From Variovorax terrae (lineage in GTDB: Bacteria > Pseudomonadota > Gammaproteobacteria > Burkholderiales > Burkholderiaceae_C), in the NCBI RefSeq assembly GCF_022809125.1, contig NZ_JALGBI010000003.1, positions 620,001 through 684,000 of the forward strand: DNA of 64,000 nt, read 5' to 3'. A model generated the notes under the pieces. The model had not been told where the DNA came from, searched no databases, and worked only from the letters and a program-made list of their open reading frames with translations. Shown one piece after another: positions 41,954-51,022 of the stretch (within the stretch, counting starts at the first letter, position 1; each line of letters begins with the position of its first letter). The position numbers and the translations under genes are program-made.

Positions 41954-43960
41954 ATGCAAGGGACGAACGTGCTGTTCGGTCAGATCGCCGTGGTATTCGG
42001 CATCGTGATCGCCGGCGTGTGGGGCGCCACACAATGGACAGCAGCGGCCCTTGGCTATCAAGTACGCCTTGGCTCGCCCTGGTTCGACTTCCTTGGCACG
42101 TCGATCTACCACCCGTGGAAGCTGTTTGAGTGGTGGTTCTTCTTCGGTGCCTATGCGCCGGAGGTCTTCGACACCGGCGGCGCCATTGCCGGCGCCAGCG
42201 GTATGGTCGCGGTGGTCGTCGCCATTGCCATGTCGGTATGGCGCTCGCGCCAAGCGCGCCTGGTCACGACCTACGGCTCTGCGCGCTGGGCGAACGCGCA
42301 AGACATTCGCAAGGCCGGCCTCACGCAGCCTGCCGGCGTGTTCCTGGGCCAGCATGATCGCCAGTACCTCCGTCACGAAGGCCCAGAGCACGTCCTGACC
42401 TTCGCGCCCACGCGGTCGGGCAAGGGCGTGGGCCTGGTAGTGCCGACGCTGCTGTCCTGGCCCGCTTCGGCCGTCATCCACGACATCAAGGGCGAGAACT
42501 GGCAGATCACCGCCGGCTGGCGCAGCCGATTCAGCCACTGCCTGCTGTTCAACCCGACCGATGCGAAGTCGGCGGCTTACAACCCGCTACTGGAAGTGCG
42601 GCGCGGCGCGCATGAAGTGCGCGACGTGCAGAACATCGCGGACATTCTGGTCGATCCCGAAGGTGCGCTGGAGAAGCGCAACCATTGGGAGAAGACCAGC
42701 CATGCGCTGTTGGTCGGGGCCATCCTGCATGTGCTCTACGCGGGCGAAGACAAGACGTTGCGCGGCGTCGCCAACTTCCTCTCCGAACCGGCCAGCCCGT
42801 TCGAGCTGACTTTGCATCGGATGATGACCACGTCCCACCTGAGCGATGGGCCGCATCCTGTTGTCGCTTCGGCGGCGCGCGAAGTGCTCAACAAGTCGGA
42901 CAACGAGCGTTCCGGCGTGTTGAGCACCGCCATGTCGTTCCTCGGCCTGTACCGCGACCCGACGGTAGCCGAAGTCACTTCGCGCTGCGACTGGCGCATT
43001 GCCGACCTGATCGCTGCGGAGCATCCGGTGTCGCTGTACCTAGTGGTGCCGCCTTCGGACATTTCGCGGACGAAGCCGCTCATTCGCCTGATCCTCAACC
43101 AGATCGGGCGGCGCCTCACCGAATCGCTCGATGGCTCCGACGGTATCGAGCGTCGCCACAAGCTGCTGCTGATGCTCGATGAGTTCCCGGCGCTGGGGCG
43201 CCTGGACTTCTTCGAGACGGCGCTGGCCTTCATGGCGGGCTACGGCATCCGCAGCTTCCTCATCGCCCAAAGCCTGAACCAGATCGACAAGGCGTATGGG
43301 CAGAACCATTCCATCCTCGATAACTGCCACGTCCGCGTGACGTTTGCGACGAACGACGAAAGGACGGCGAAAAGGATTTCGGAAACCCTCGGCACCGCCA
43401 CCGAGCTGCGCGCGCAACGCAACTACGCCGGCCACAGATTGGCCCCGTGGCTCGGCCACTTGATGGTGTCGCGGCAGGAAACAGCGCGCCCACTGCTGAC
43501 GCCGGGCGAGGTGATGCAGCTTCCGCCTGACGAGGCGGTGGTGATGGTGTCCAGCGTCGCGCCGATCAAGGCCAAGAAGCTGCGCTACTACGCGGACGCC
43601 AATTTCAAGCGTCGCGTGCTGCCACCGCCCACCCTGGCGGACGGGCAGTACGCCGACGCGCCGCCGCTGCGCCCGGATGACTGGAGCGGGCTGGCGATTC
43701 CGCCAACGCCTGCCGTACCGGCGACGGCATCCGCCGATGGCCTGGGGAGCTTGACCGCCGACGACGGCGGCCCGCGCCGTCAGCCCGAACTCTCCGAAGC
43801 CGTCGCCTACGACCCCGAGTTGGCCGCGCCCGCGGCCGACCTCGGTCTGCTCGATGACGACGACGACCTGCCGCTTCCCCTTCCGCGCCAGCTCGATCCA
43901 GCCATGCAGCGCACGGCCCGGCTGGCTTCCCTCGACCCCAACGACGGAATCGAGCTATGA
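41954..43960 (+). CDS. traG: TraG/VirD4-type conjugative coupling ATPase
   Basis: A 668-residue inner-membrane ATPase that links the relaxosome to the type IV channel. Two N-terminal membrane segments (residues about 5-30 and 70-95, the latter GGAIAGASGMVAVVVAIAMS). Walker A APTRSGKGVGLVVPTLLSWP near residue 152; Walker B LLLMLDEFPALGR near 402; TNDERTAKRISETLGTATE near 465. The tail after about 600 is acidic and Pro/Ala-rich. CGGAGG lies 9 bp before ATG. Its stop overlaps the CopG gene by 4 bp, opening the trb operon. Confidence 0.94.
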   Translation: MQGTNVLFGQIAVVFGIVIAGVWGATQWTAAALGYQVRLGSPWFDFLGTSIYHPWKLFEWWFFFGAYAPEVFDTGGAIAGASGMVAVVVAIAMSVWRSRQARLVTTYGSARWANAQDIRKAGLTQPAGVFLGQHDRQYLRHEGPEHVLTFAPTRSGKGVGLVVPTLLSWPASAVIHDIKGENWQITAGWRSRFSHCLLFNPTDAKSAAYNPLLEVRRGAHEVRDVQNIADILVDPEGALEKRNHWEKTSHALLVGAILHVLYAGEDKTLRGVANFLSEPASPFELTLHRMMTTSHLSDGPHPVVASAAREVLNKSDNERSGVLSTAMSFLGLYRDPTVAEVTSRCDWRIADLIAAEHPVSLYLVVPPSDISRTKPLIRLILNQIGRRLTESLDGSDGIERRHKLLLMLDEFPALGRLDFFETALAFMAGYGIRSFLIAQSLNQIDKAYGQNHSILDNCHVRVTFATNDERTAKRISETLGTATELRAQRNYAGHRLAPWLGHLMVSRQETARPLLTPGEVMQLPPDEAVVMVSSVAPIKAKKLRYYADANFKRRVLPPPTLADGQYADAPPLRPDDWSGLAIPPTPAVPATASADGLGSLTADDGGPRRQPELSEAVAYDPELAAPAADLGLLDDDDDLPLPLPRQLDPAMQRTARLASLDPNDGIEL

Positions 43961-44421
43961 GCCACTACCGCCTCAACCTGTTCATCCAGCCCGAGCACGC
44001 CAAGCGGCTCGATGAGCTGGCCGCCAAGAAAGGCGTGTCCAAGTCGTCCATCGTCGCGGCGGCGCTCGCATCGTGGCTGTCGCCCGATGCTGCCGATCAG
44101 CGCGAGGCGGCTATTGCCAAGCGGCTTGATCGCCTGTCGCGCCAAGCCGAGCGCATGGAGCGCGACCAGAACATCGCCATCGAAACGCTGGCGCTGTTCA
44201 TCCGCTACTACCTGACCGTGAGCACGCCGGTTCCCGAGGCGCACCAAGACGCGGCACGCGCGCAGGGCAAAGCGCGCTTCGAGCAATTCACCGAGCAGCT
44301 TGGCCGCCACCTGCTGCGGGGCCGCAGCCTGGTGCGCGACGTCGTGGAGGAACTGCATCCCGACCCGATGCGGATGGAAGACGCGGCGGCAGCCGCGCAA
44401 GCGCAGGAGCGTGCGTCATGA
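43957..44421 (+). CDS. CopG/RHH-type regulator within the trb operon
   Basis: A 154-residue protein. The N-terminal ribbon-helix-helix YRLNLFIQPEHAKRLDELAAKKGVSKSSIVAAALASWL (residues 4-42) should bind DNA as a dimer; the rest is helical and coiled-coil-like. This gene always stands between traG and trbB in this ICE family (established context) and may autoregulate the operon. Overlaps both neighbours by 4 bp. Confidence 0.85.
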   Translation: MSHYRLNLFIQPEHAKRLDELAAKKGVSKSSIVAAALASWLSPDAADQREAAIAKRLDRLSRQAERMERDQNIAIETLALFIRYYLTVSTPVPEAHQDAARAQGKARFEQFTEQLGRHLLRGRSLVRDVVEELHPDPMRMEDAAAAAQAQERAS

Positions 44422-45470
44422 GCGCCGTTCCGCAGTCCATGAGTGCCATGTCGCTCGACCGCCGCATCCAGATGCTGCGCACGGCGATGGGGCCGCTGAT
44501 CGCCGCCGCGCTCGAAGACCCGGACGTGGTGGAGGTGATGCTGAATCCTGATCGCACCCTTTGGGTGGATCGGCTTTCCAGTGGACGCGCGCCGATGGGC
44601 GTGGAACTGCCCGAGGCGGACAGCGAGCGAATCATCCGCCTGGTCGCGGCCCACGTCGGTGCAGAAGTCCATCGCGGCCAGCCGCTGCTGTCCGCCGAGC
44701 TGCCCGAAACCGGCGAACGCTTCGAGGGCATCTTGCCGCCGGCAGCGCCAGGGCCGGCCTTCGCGCTGCGCAAGCGCGCCATCGGCGTGATTCCGCTGGA
44801 GCGGTACGTCATCGACGGGATGATGACCAGCGCGCAAGCGGGCTTTCTCGTTCGCGCCGTGCGCGAGCGGCAGAACGTGCTGATTGCCGGCGCCACCAGC
44901 AGCGGCAAGACCACGCTCGCCAATGCTTTGCTCGCCGAAATCGCCGCCACCGGCGACCGCGTGCTGGTGCTCGAAGACACGGTGGAGCTGCAATGCGCGG
45001 CCCGCGACCACGTTCCCCTGCGCACCCGCGCAGGCGTGGTGTCGATGACCGAGCTGGTGCGCTCGTCCATGCGCCTGCGGCCTGATCGCGTCGTCGTCGG
45101 CGAGGTGCGCGGCGCCGAGGCACTGGATCTCATCAAGGTGTGGGGCACAGGCCATCCGGGCGGCATCGCCACGATCCATGCCGGCTCCGCGCTCGGCGCG
45201 CTGCTGCGCCTGGAACAACTGATTCTCGAAGTGGCGGTGAATCCGCCCCGTGCGCTGATCGCCGAGGCAGTCAACGTGGTGATCCACATCGCCGGACGCG
45301 GGCGCAAGCGCCGCATCGAGAGCATCGCCCGCGTCGTCGGCTTCGACGGCGTGGGCTACCAACTGGCGGACGCGCTGGAAACGCCGTTTCCTGCGTTGCC
45401 GCCACGTCCCGATGCCGCACCCGCTGCGGCGACTTCCCCAGCCCCTGACTCACTTGGAGAACTGCCATGA
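44418..45470 (+). CDS. trbB: TrbB, VirB11-like secretion ATPase
   Basis: A 350-residue hexameric cytoplasmic ATPase powering the type IV secretion system. N-terminal domain to about 130; Walker A AGATSSGKTTLANALL near residue 158; Asp box VLEDTVELQC; Walker B-like VVVGEVRGAEALDLIKVW near 225; His box GTGHPGGIATIHAGSA. C-terminal tail Pro/Ala-rich. ATGA overlaps at both ends show tight translational coupling. Confidence 0.95.
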   Translation: MSAVPQSMSAMSLDRRIQMLRTAMGPLIAAALEDPDVVEVMLNPDRTLWVDRLSSGRAPMGVELPEADSERIIRLVAAHVGAEVHRGQPLLSAELPETGERFEGILPPAAPGPAFALRKRAIGVIPLERYVIDGMMTSAQAGFLVRAVRERQNVLIAGATSSGKTTLANALLAEIAATGDRVLVLEDTVELQCAARDHVPLRTRAGVVSMTELVRSSMRLRPDRVVVGEVRGAEALDLIKVWGTGHPGGIATIHAGSALGALLRLEQLILEVAVNPPRALIAEAVNVVIHIAGRGRKRRIESIARVVGFDGVGYQLADALETPFPALPPRPDAAPAAATSPAPDSLGELP

Positions 45471-45850
45471 CGCAGATGACCATTCCTGCTTTCCGTTTTT
45501 CTGCAAATCCGGCTTTGCGTCTTGCGCGGCTGCGCTGCCTGGCCCGCCCTGCGGGGCAAGGGCTGTTGCTGGCCGCGCTGCTGTTGTTCCTGGCCGGAAC
45601 CGCGCAGGCCGCCGGTTCCTCGATGCCGTGGGAAGGCCCACTGCAATCCATCCTCGAATCCATCCAGGGGCCGGTGGCGCGCATCGTCGCGGTCATCATC
45701 ATCATCGCCACGGGCCTCGCGCTCGCGTTCGGCGATACGTCCGGCGGATTCCGCAAGCTGATCCAGATCGTCTTCGGTCTGTCCATCGCGTTCGCCGCTT
45801 CGAGCTTCTTCCTGTCGTTCTTCAGCTTCTCCGGGGGGGCGGTCGTATGA
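45467..45850 (+). CDS. trbC: TrbC, VirB2-like pilin precursor
   Basis: A 127-residue propilin. A long basic N-terminus, then a cleavable signal (LLLAALLLFLAGTAQA-AGSS, cleavage near residue 48), followed by two hydrophobic helices (VARIVAVIIIIATGLALAFG and IVFGLSIAFAASSFFLSFFSF) as in VirB2/TrbC. It would be cyclised by TraF and assembled into the pilus. A run of seven G (45833-45839) lies just before the stop; a slip there would run into trbD. Confidence 0.92.
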   Translation: MTQMTIPAFRFSANPALRLARLRCLARPAGQGLLLAALLLFLAGTAQAAGSSMPWEGPLQSILESIQGPVARIVAVIIIIATGLALAFGDTSGGFRKLIQIVFGLSIAFAASSFFLSFFSFSGGAVV

Positions 45851-46119
45851 GTGCCCCGGACACCTTCGCGGACGGCTTCGAGGTGCCGCTGCATCGCTCG
45901 CTGACCGAGCCGATTCTGCTTGGCGGTGCGCCGCGCACCGTGGCGATCGCCAACGGCACGCTGGCCGCCGCTGTCGGCCTGGGCCTGCAACTGTGGATTC
46001 CCGGCGTGGTGCTCTGGATCGTCGGCCATTCGCTGGCGGTGTGGGGTGCGCGCGTCGATCCGCAGTTCATGCAGGTCTTCGCCCGGCACATCAAGCATCG
46101 CCCGCTGCTGGACGTGTGA
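45847..46119 (+). CDS. trbD: TrbD, VirB3-like membrane protein
   Basis: A 90-residue protein with the VirB3 pattern: VPLHRSLTEPILLGGAPRT at the N-terminus, then a hydrophobic segment (VAIANGTLAAAVGLGLQLWIPGVVLWIVGHSLAVW), and a C-terminal tail WGARVDPQFMQVFARHIKHRPLLDV. It anchors or assists TrbE at the membrane. Overlaps trbC by 4 bp and precedes trbE by 12 bp. Confidence 0.92.
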   Translation: MSAPDTFADGFEVPLHRSLTEPILLGGAPRTVAIANGTLAAAVGLGLQLWIPGVVLWIVGHSLAVWGARVDPQFMQVFARHIKHRPLLDV

Positions 46120-46131
46120 GGGGACGCTGCC

Positions 46132-48585
46132 ATGCTGAACCTTGCCGAATACCGCCAGCGCCCGGCCTTGCTTGCCGACTGGCTGCCCTGGGCCGGGATG
46201 GTCGCACCGGGCGTCGTCTTGAACAAGGACGGAAGTTTCCAGCGCACGGCCCGGTTTCGCGGGCCTGACCTCGACAGCGCGACGCAAGGCGAGCTGATCG
46301 CCACGTCGGCGCGGTTGAACAACGCGCTGCGCCGCATGGGATCGGGCTGGGCGCTATTCATCGAAGCCGAGCGCCGGCCTGCGGCCGATTATCCGCACTC
46401 GGAGTTTCCCGAGCCGCTTTCGTGGGTGGTGGAGGAAGAACGCCGGGCCGCCTTCGAGGAGTCGGGCCATCACTTCGAGAGCGGCTATCACCTGACGCTG
46501 CTTTACCTGCCGCCGGAAGAATCTCGCGCCCGTGCGGCCGGGATGCTGTACGAGAACCGGCCCACCGAAGGCGTGGATTGGCGTGGCCGGCTCGATGCCT
46601 TCGTGGCGGAAACGGATCGCGTCTTCGACCTGCTCGATGGCGTGATGCCGGAAATCGCCTGGCTCGATGACGCGCAGACGCTGACCTACCTGCACGCGAC
46701 CGTCTCGACGCGGCGCTATCGCGTGGGCGTGCCCGAAGTGCCGTTCCACATCGACGCGCTGCTGACCGATTCCGCGCTGGTCGGCGGCCTGGCGCCCATG
46801 CTGGGCGATCAGCACCTGCGGGTGGTGTCGGTGCGGGGCTTCCCGACCTCGACCTGGCCGGGGATTCTGGACGACCTCAACCGCCTCGGTTTTGCGTACC
46901 GCTGGAGCACGCGCTTTCTTTGCCTCGACAAAGCCGAGGCGGAAAAAGAGCTTTCCCGCCTGCGCCGCCAGTGGTTCGCCAAGCGCAAGAACGTCATCGC
47001 GCTGCTGCGCGAAACGATCTTCCAGCAGGAAAGCCCGCTGGTCGATACCGACGCCAACAACAAGGCCGCCGATGCCGACGCTGCCTTGCAGGAGCTGGGC
47101 AGCGATCAAGTCGCCTTCGGCTATCTGACGGCGACCGTCACCGTCATGGACGAGGACGCCGCCGTCGCAGACGAGAAGCTGCGCATGGTGGAGCGCGTCA
47201 TCCAGGGGCGCGGGTTCGTGACGATTCCCGAAACGCTCAATGCAGTCGATGCGTGGCTGTCCTCGATTCCCGGCAACGCCTACGCCAACGTGCGCCAGCC
47301 CATCGTCTCGACGTTGAACCTGGCGCACCTGATGCCGGTGTCGGCGGTATGGGCTGGGCCGGAGAAGAACGAACACCTAGACGGCCCCCCGCTGATCGTC
47401 ACGCGCACCGATGGCGCCACGCCGTTCCGGCTGGTGACGCACATCGGCGACGTGGGCCACACGCTGGTCGCAGGCCCGACCGGCATGGGCAAGTCGGTCT
47501 TGCTCGCCACGCTGGCGATGCAGTTCCGCCGCTATCGCGGCTCGCGCATCTTCGCCTTCGACATGGGCCGCTCCATGCGGGCCGCCATCCTCGGCCTGGG
47601 CGGCGAACACTACGACCTGGGCACGGATGGCGAAATCGCCTTCCAGCCACTCGCGCGCATCGACCGTGAGGGCTACTGCACCTGGGCCGCCGAATGGATC
47701 GAAGGCCGCTTGCTGCACGAAGGTGTGGCGGTCGGCCCCGACGAGAAGGCGGCTATCTGGTCGGCGCTGGGAAGTCTCGCCGGTGCGCCGGTGGAGCAGC
47801 GCACGATGACGGGACTTTTCGTGCTGCTGCAATCGAACACGCTGCGGCAGGCGCTTTCGCCCTATGTGCTGGGTGGCGCCCACGGCAAGCTGCTGGACGC
47901 CGACCACGACCGGCTGGGCATGGCCGACGTGCAGTGCTTCGAGATGGAGGAGCTGATGCACAGCAAGGCCGCCGTCATGGCCGTGCTGCATTACCTCTTT
48001 GCGCGTTTCGATGAACGCTTTGACGGTGCGCCCACGCTGCTGATCCTCGATGAAGCGTGGCTGTTCCTCGATGACCCGGTGTTTGCCGCGCGTATCCGCC
48101 AGTGGCTCAAGACACTGCGCAAGAAGAACGTGAGCGTCATCTTCGCCACGCAGAGCCTTGCCGACATCAAGGATTCGAGCATCGCGCCCGCGATCATCGA
48201 GAGCTGCGCGAGTCGGATTTTCTTGCCCAACCCGCAGGCGAACGAGCCGCAGATTCGCACGATCTACGAGGGCTTCGGCCTCAACAGGCGGCAGATCGAA
48301 ATCGTCGCCACCGCGCAGCCCAAGCGCGACTACTACTACCAATCCCGCCTCGGCAACCGCCTGTTCGACCTCGACCTGGGGCCGGCGGCGCTGGCGTTTG
48401 CGGGCGCTTCCACGCCGCAAGACCAGCGCGACATAGACCGCGTGCTGCTGGACGCCGGCGTGCCCGGCTTCGCGGGTGCCTGGCTGCGCCATCGCGGCCT
48501 CGATTGGGCGGCCGACCTGCTGCCCTCGTTCCCCGGCCTCGCGCCGGGTTCCCTCGCTGACCAACCCCTGGAGAACTTGTCATGA
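46132..48585 (+). CDS. trbE: TrbE, VirB4-like secretion ATPase
   Basis: An 817-residue ATPase, the largest motor of the type IV system. The N-terminal CagE/TrbE/VirB domain spans about 180-390; Walker A VAGPTGMGKSVLLATLAMQF near residue 447; IFAFDMGRSMRAAI follows; Walker B LLILDEAWLFLDDPVF near 636; KKNVSVIFATQSLADIKDS near 665. All motifs intact; no frameshift despite the length. GGGGACG lies upstream of ATG. Confidence 0.95.
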   Translation: MLNLAEYRQRPALLADWLPWAGMVAPGVVLNKDGSFQRTARFRGPDLDSATQGELIATSARLNNALRRMGSGWALFIEAERRPAADYPHSEFPEPLSWVVEEERRAAFEESGHHFESGYHLTLLYLPPEESRARAAGMLYENRPTEGVDWRGRLDAFVAETDRVFDLLDGVMPEIAWLDDAQTLTYLHATVSTRRYRVGVPEVPFHIDALLTDSALVGGLAPMLGDQHLRVVSVRGFPTSTWPGILDDLNRLGFAYRWSTRFLCLDKAEAEKELSRLRRQWFAKRKNVIALLRETIFQQESPLVDTDANNKAADADAALQELGSDQVAFGYLTATVTVMDEDAAVADEKLRMVERVIQGRGFVTIPETLNAVDAWLSSIPGNAYANVRQPIVSTLNLAHLMPVSAVWAGPEKNEHLDGPPLIVTRTDGATPFRLVTHIGDVGHTLVAGPTGMGKSVLLATLAMQFRRYRGSRIFAFDMGRSMRAAILGLGGEHYDLGTDGEIAFQPLARIDREGYCTWAAEWIEGRLLHEGVAVGPDEKAAIWSALGSLAGAPVEQRTMTGLFVLLQSNTLRQALSPYVLGGAHGKLLDADHDRLGMADVQCFEMEELMHSKAAVMAVLHYLFARFDERFDGAPTLLILDEAWLFLDDPVFAARIRQWLKTLRKKNVSVIFATQSLADIKDSSIAPAIIESCASRIFLPNPQANEPQIRTIYEGFGLNRRQIEIVATAQPKRDYYYQSRLGNRLFDLDLGPAALAFAGASTPQDQRDIDRVLLDAGVPGFAGAWLRHRGLDWAADLLPSFPGLAPGSLADQPLENLS

Positions 48586-49307
48586 AAAAGCGCCTCATCG
48601 CCGCCGCCATTGCGGCCATGCTTTGCACTGCCACCGCCCATGCGCAATGGGTCGTGGTCGATCCGACGAACCTCGTGCAGAACACGCTGACCGCGATCCG
48701 CACGCTGGAGCAGATCAACAATCAGATCCAGCAGCTTCAGAACGAAGCGCAGATGCTGATGAACCAGGCGCGCAACCTCGCCAGCCTGCCGTCCAGCGTG
48801 GTGAACCAGTTGCGCGCCAACCTGGCGACGACCGAGCGGCTAATCGCGCAGGCTCGCGGCCTTGCCTACGACGTGACGAACCTCGATCGGGAGTTCGCGC
48901 GCCTGTATCCCGAGCAGTACGCCGCCACCGTTAGCGGCGACCAGATGTACCGCGACGCACAGGAGCGTTGGCGGAACACGCTCAACGGCTTGCAGACCAC
49001 CATGCAGATGCAGGCGCAGGTATCGCAGAACCTGGGCGAAGACGAAAGCGTGCTGGCCGATCTCGTGGGCAAGAGCCAGTCGGCCGAAGGTGCGTTGCAG
49101 GCGATGCAAGCCATGAACCAGTTGCTGGCCTTGCAGGCCAAGCAGTCGATCCAGTCGCAGCGGCTCCAGATCACGCAAGACCGGGCGGCGTCGCTGGAAC
49201 TGGCGCGGCAGGCGGCAGCCACGGAGCGCGCCCGCGAGGTACGGCGGCGCTTCCTGGGCGACGGCACGCCGTACACGCCGCAGTCCGTGAACTTCTACGG
49301 CAACTGA
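48582..49307 (+). CDS. trbJ: TrbJ, VirB5-like periplasmic protein
   Basis: A 241-residue protein with a signal peptide (MKKRLIAAAIAAMLCTATAHA, cleavage before QWVVVDP). The mature chain is mostly helical and Gln-rich (EQINNQIQQLQNEAQMLMNQ), the TrbJ pattern, and ends RRRFLGDGTPYTPQSVNFYGN. It would sit at the pilus tip or periplasmic side. The ending 'RRRF.GDGTPYTP' resembles the end of the EexN-like protein at 41440 (RKRFYGDGETPYTP). Confidence 0.92.
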   Translation: MKKRLIAAAIAAMLCTATAHAQWVVVDPTNLVQNTLTAIRTLEQINNQIQQLQNEAQMLMNQARNLASLPSSVVNQLRANLATTERLIAQARGLAYDVTNLDREFARLYPEQYAATVSGDQMYRDAQERWRNTLNGLQTTMQMQAQVSQNLGEDESVLADLVGKSQSAEGALQAMQAMNQLLALQAKQSIQSQRLQITQDRAASLELARQAAATERAREVRRRFLGDGTPYTPQSVNFYGN

Positions 49308-49319
49308 CGGGAGGCCGCC

Positions 49320-49652
49320 ATGCGATGCGTCCTCGTCCTGTGTGTCGCGCTGCTGGCCGCTTGCGGCGAGCAGCCGGCCGACCACCTTGCCGATGCCCTG
49401 GCCGCCGATCCCGTGCGGCTCAAGGCATTGCGCGCGCAATGCGCGGCCCATCCGCAACAGGTCATGCAGGCCACGGGCGAGGACGCTTGCCGCGCCGCCG
49501 CCGAAGCCTTCCGGCGGCGCTTCTTCTCTGGCCAGGCCGGGCCGGATGAATACCAGACGCTGGCCGACCTGCCGCCGATCCCGCCCAGCTTCGAGGAGCC
49601 GGCCGATGGCATGGCGCCAGCCGTTCCCGCCCCACGGGAGGACACGCCATGA
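49320..49652 (+). CDS. trbK: TrbK/EexN-like entry-exclusion lipoprotein, second copy
   Basis: A 110-residue lipoprotein with lipobox LLAACGEQ near residue 16. The mature part LAADPVRLKALRAQCAAHPQQVMQATGEDACRAAAEAFRRRFF keeps the paired-Cys exclusion motif seen in the protein at 41440. It is in the trbJ-trbL interval, exactly where RP4 has trbK, which encodes entry exclusion (established knowledge). It overlaps trbL by 4 bp. The acidic, Pro-rich C-terminus is not conserved in the first copy. Confidence 0.8.
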   Translation: MRCVLVLCVALLAACGEQPADHLADALAADPVRLKALRAQCAAHPQQVMQATGEDACRAAAEAFRRRFFSGQAGPDEYQTLADLPPIPPSFEEPADGMAPAVPAPREDTP

Positions 49653-51010
49653 ATGACGTGACCATCATCGACCAGTTCCTGAGCACCTTCTCCACCTACA
49701 TCGACTCGGGTTTCGGGCTGCTGCGCGGCGAAGTGGCATTTCTCACGGCCACGCTGATCGTCATCGACATGACGATCGCCGGCCTGTATTGGGCCATGAG
49801 CCATGCCACCGGCCAGGGCGAGGACGTGATCGCCAAGCTGCTGCGCAAGGTGCTCTACGTCGGTGCCTTCGCCTACATCCTCAACAACTTCAACTGGCTG
49901 GCCAGCATCGTGTTCCGCTCGTTTGCGGGGCTGGGCATCACCGCCACCGGCTCGGCCATCACGATGGAGAACTTCTTGCAGCCGGGCCGACTCGCCAAGA
50001 CTGGCATCGACGCCGGGGCGCCGATCTTGAAGCAGATCGGCGAGATGGCGGGCTTTCCCGAGGTGTTCGCCAATCTCGATCCCATCGTGGTGCTGTTCCT
50101 CGCGTGGCTGGTCGTGGTGCTGTGCTTCTTCGTACTGGCGATCCAAATGTTCATCACGCTGATCGAGTTCAAGCTGACCACGCTCGCCGGATTCGTGCTG
50201 GTGCCATTCGCGCTCTGGAACAAGACCGCGTTCCTCGCCGAAAAGGTCTTGGGCAACGTGGTGGCCTCCGGCGTCAAGGTTCTGGTGCTGGCCGTGATCG
50301 TCGGTATCGGCTCGGGCTTGTTCGCTCAGTTCCAAGTCCATCCCGCCGAGCCGTCTATCGACCACGCGCTGGTCATCATGCTGGCCTCGCTCACCTTGCT
50401 GGCGCTAGGGATCTTCGGCCCCGGTATCGCCACGGGCCTCGTCTCCGGTGCGCCGCAGCTCGGCGCTGGCGCAATGGCCGGTGCTGCTGTCGGCGCTGCC
50501 GGCACGGCCGTCGCCATTGGCGCCGCCGCGACGGGCGTGGGTGGCGCCGTGGCTGCTGGTGCGCGCATGGCTCCGGCTGCCGCCAAGCTGGCCGGTAGCG
50601 GTGCGCGCGCCGCCACGTCGGCGGCCAGCAGTGCGAAGTCGGCGTTCCAGGCCGGTTCCGCCGCCGCTGGCGGAGGCGCAAAGGGCGCGATCGCGGGCCT
50701 GGGCAACGTCGCCAAGACCGGCGCGCAGGCAGCCGGGCGAGGCGCTGCATCCCGCGCCTCTGCGGCAGGACAGCGCATGGCTGCGCCATTCCGCGAGGGA
50801 TGGAATGGCGACGTTGGCGCATCAGCCGGCACCAGCGAAGCCCCCGCAGGCGCTGCCGCTGCACAGACGCAGGAGCAGCCCGCTTGGGCCAAGCGGCTGC
50901 ATCGCCGCCAGCAACTCACCCATGCCGCAACCACCACCGCTCACGCGCTGCGCGGCGGCGATGGCGGCGGCTCCGGCCAGGGGCCGAGCCTGCGCGATTC
51001 CGATTCATAA
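49649..51010 (+). CDS. trbL: TrbL, VirB6-like membrane channel protein
   Basis: A 453-residue polytopic inner-membrane protein. About six hydrophobic segments lie between residues 25 and 280, including FLTATLIVIDMTIAGLYWAM, VVLFLAWLVVVLCFFVLAIQ and a Gly/Ala helix near 255-300. ITLIEFKLTTLAGFVLVPFALWNKTAFLAE is the TrbL/VirB6 signature. The long C-terminal tail (about 300-453) is Ala/Gly-rich and low-complexity, as in other TrbL proteins. It would form part of the inner-membrane pore for DNA. Confidence 0.93.
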   Translation: MNDVTIIDQFLSTFSTYIDSGFGLLRGEVAFLTATLIVIDMTIAGLYWAMSHATGQGEDVIAKLLRKVLYVGAFAYILNNFNWLASIVFRSFAGLGITATGSAITMENFLQPGRLAKTGIDAGAPILKQIGEMAGFPEVFANLDPIVVLFLAWLVVVLCFFVLAIQMFITLIEFKLTTLAGFVLVPFALWNKTAFLAEKVLGNVVASGVKVLVLAVIVGIGSGLFAQFQVHPAEPSIDHALVIMLASLTLLALGIFGPGIATGLVSGAPQLGAGAMAGAAVGAAGTAVAIGAAATGVGGAVAAGARMAPAAAKLAGSGARAATSAASSAKSAFQAGSAAAGGGAKGAIAGLGNVAKTGAQAAGRGAASRASAAGQRMAAPFREGWNGDVGASAGTSEAPAGAAAAQTQEQPAWAKRLHRRQQLTHAATTTAHALRGGDGGGSGQGPSLRDSDS

Positions 51011-51022
51011 GGAGAACTGACC

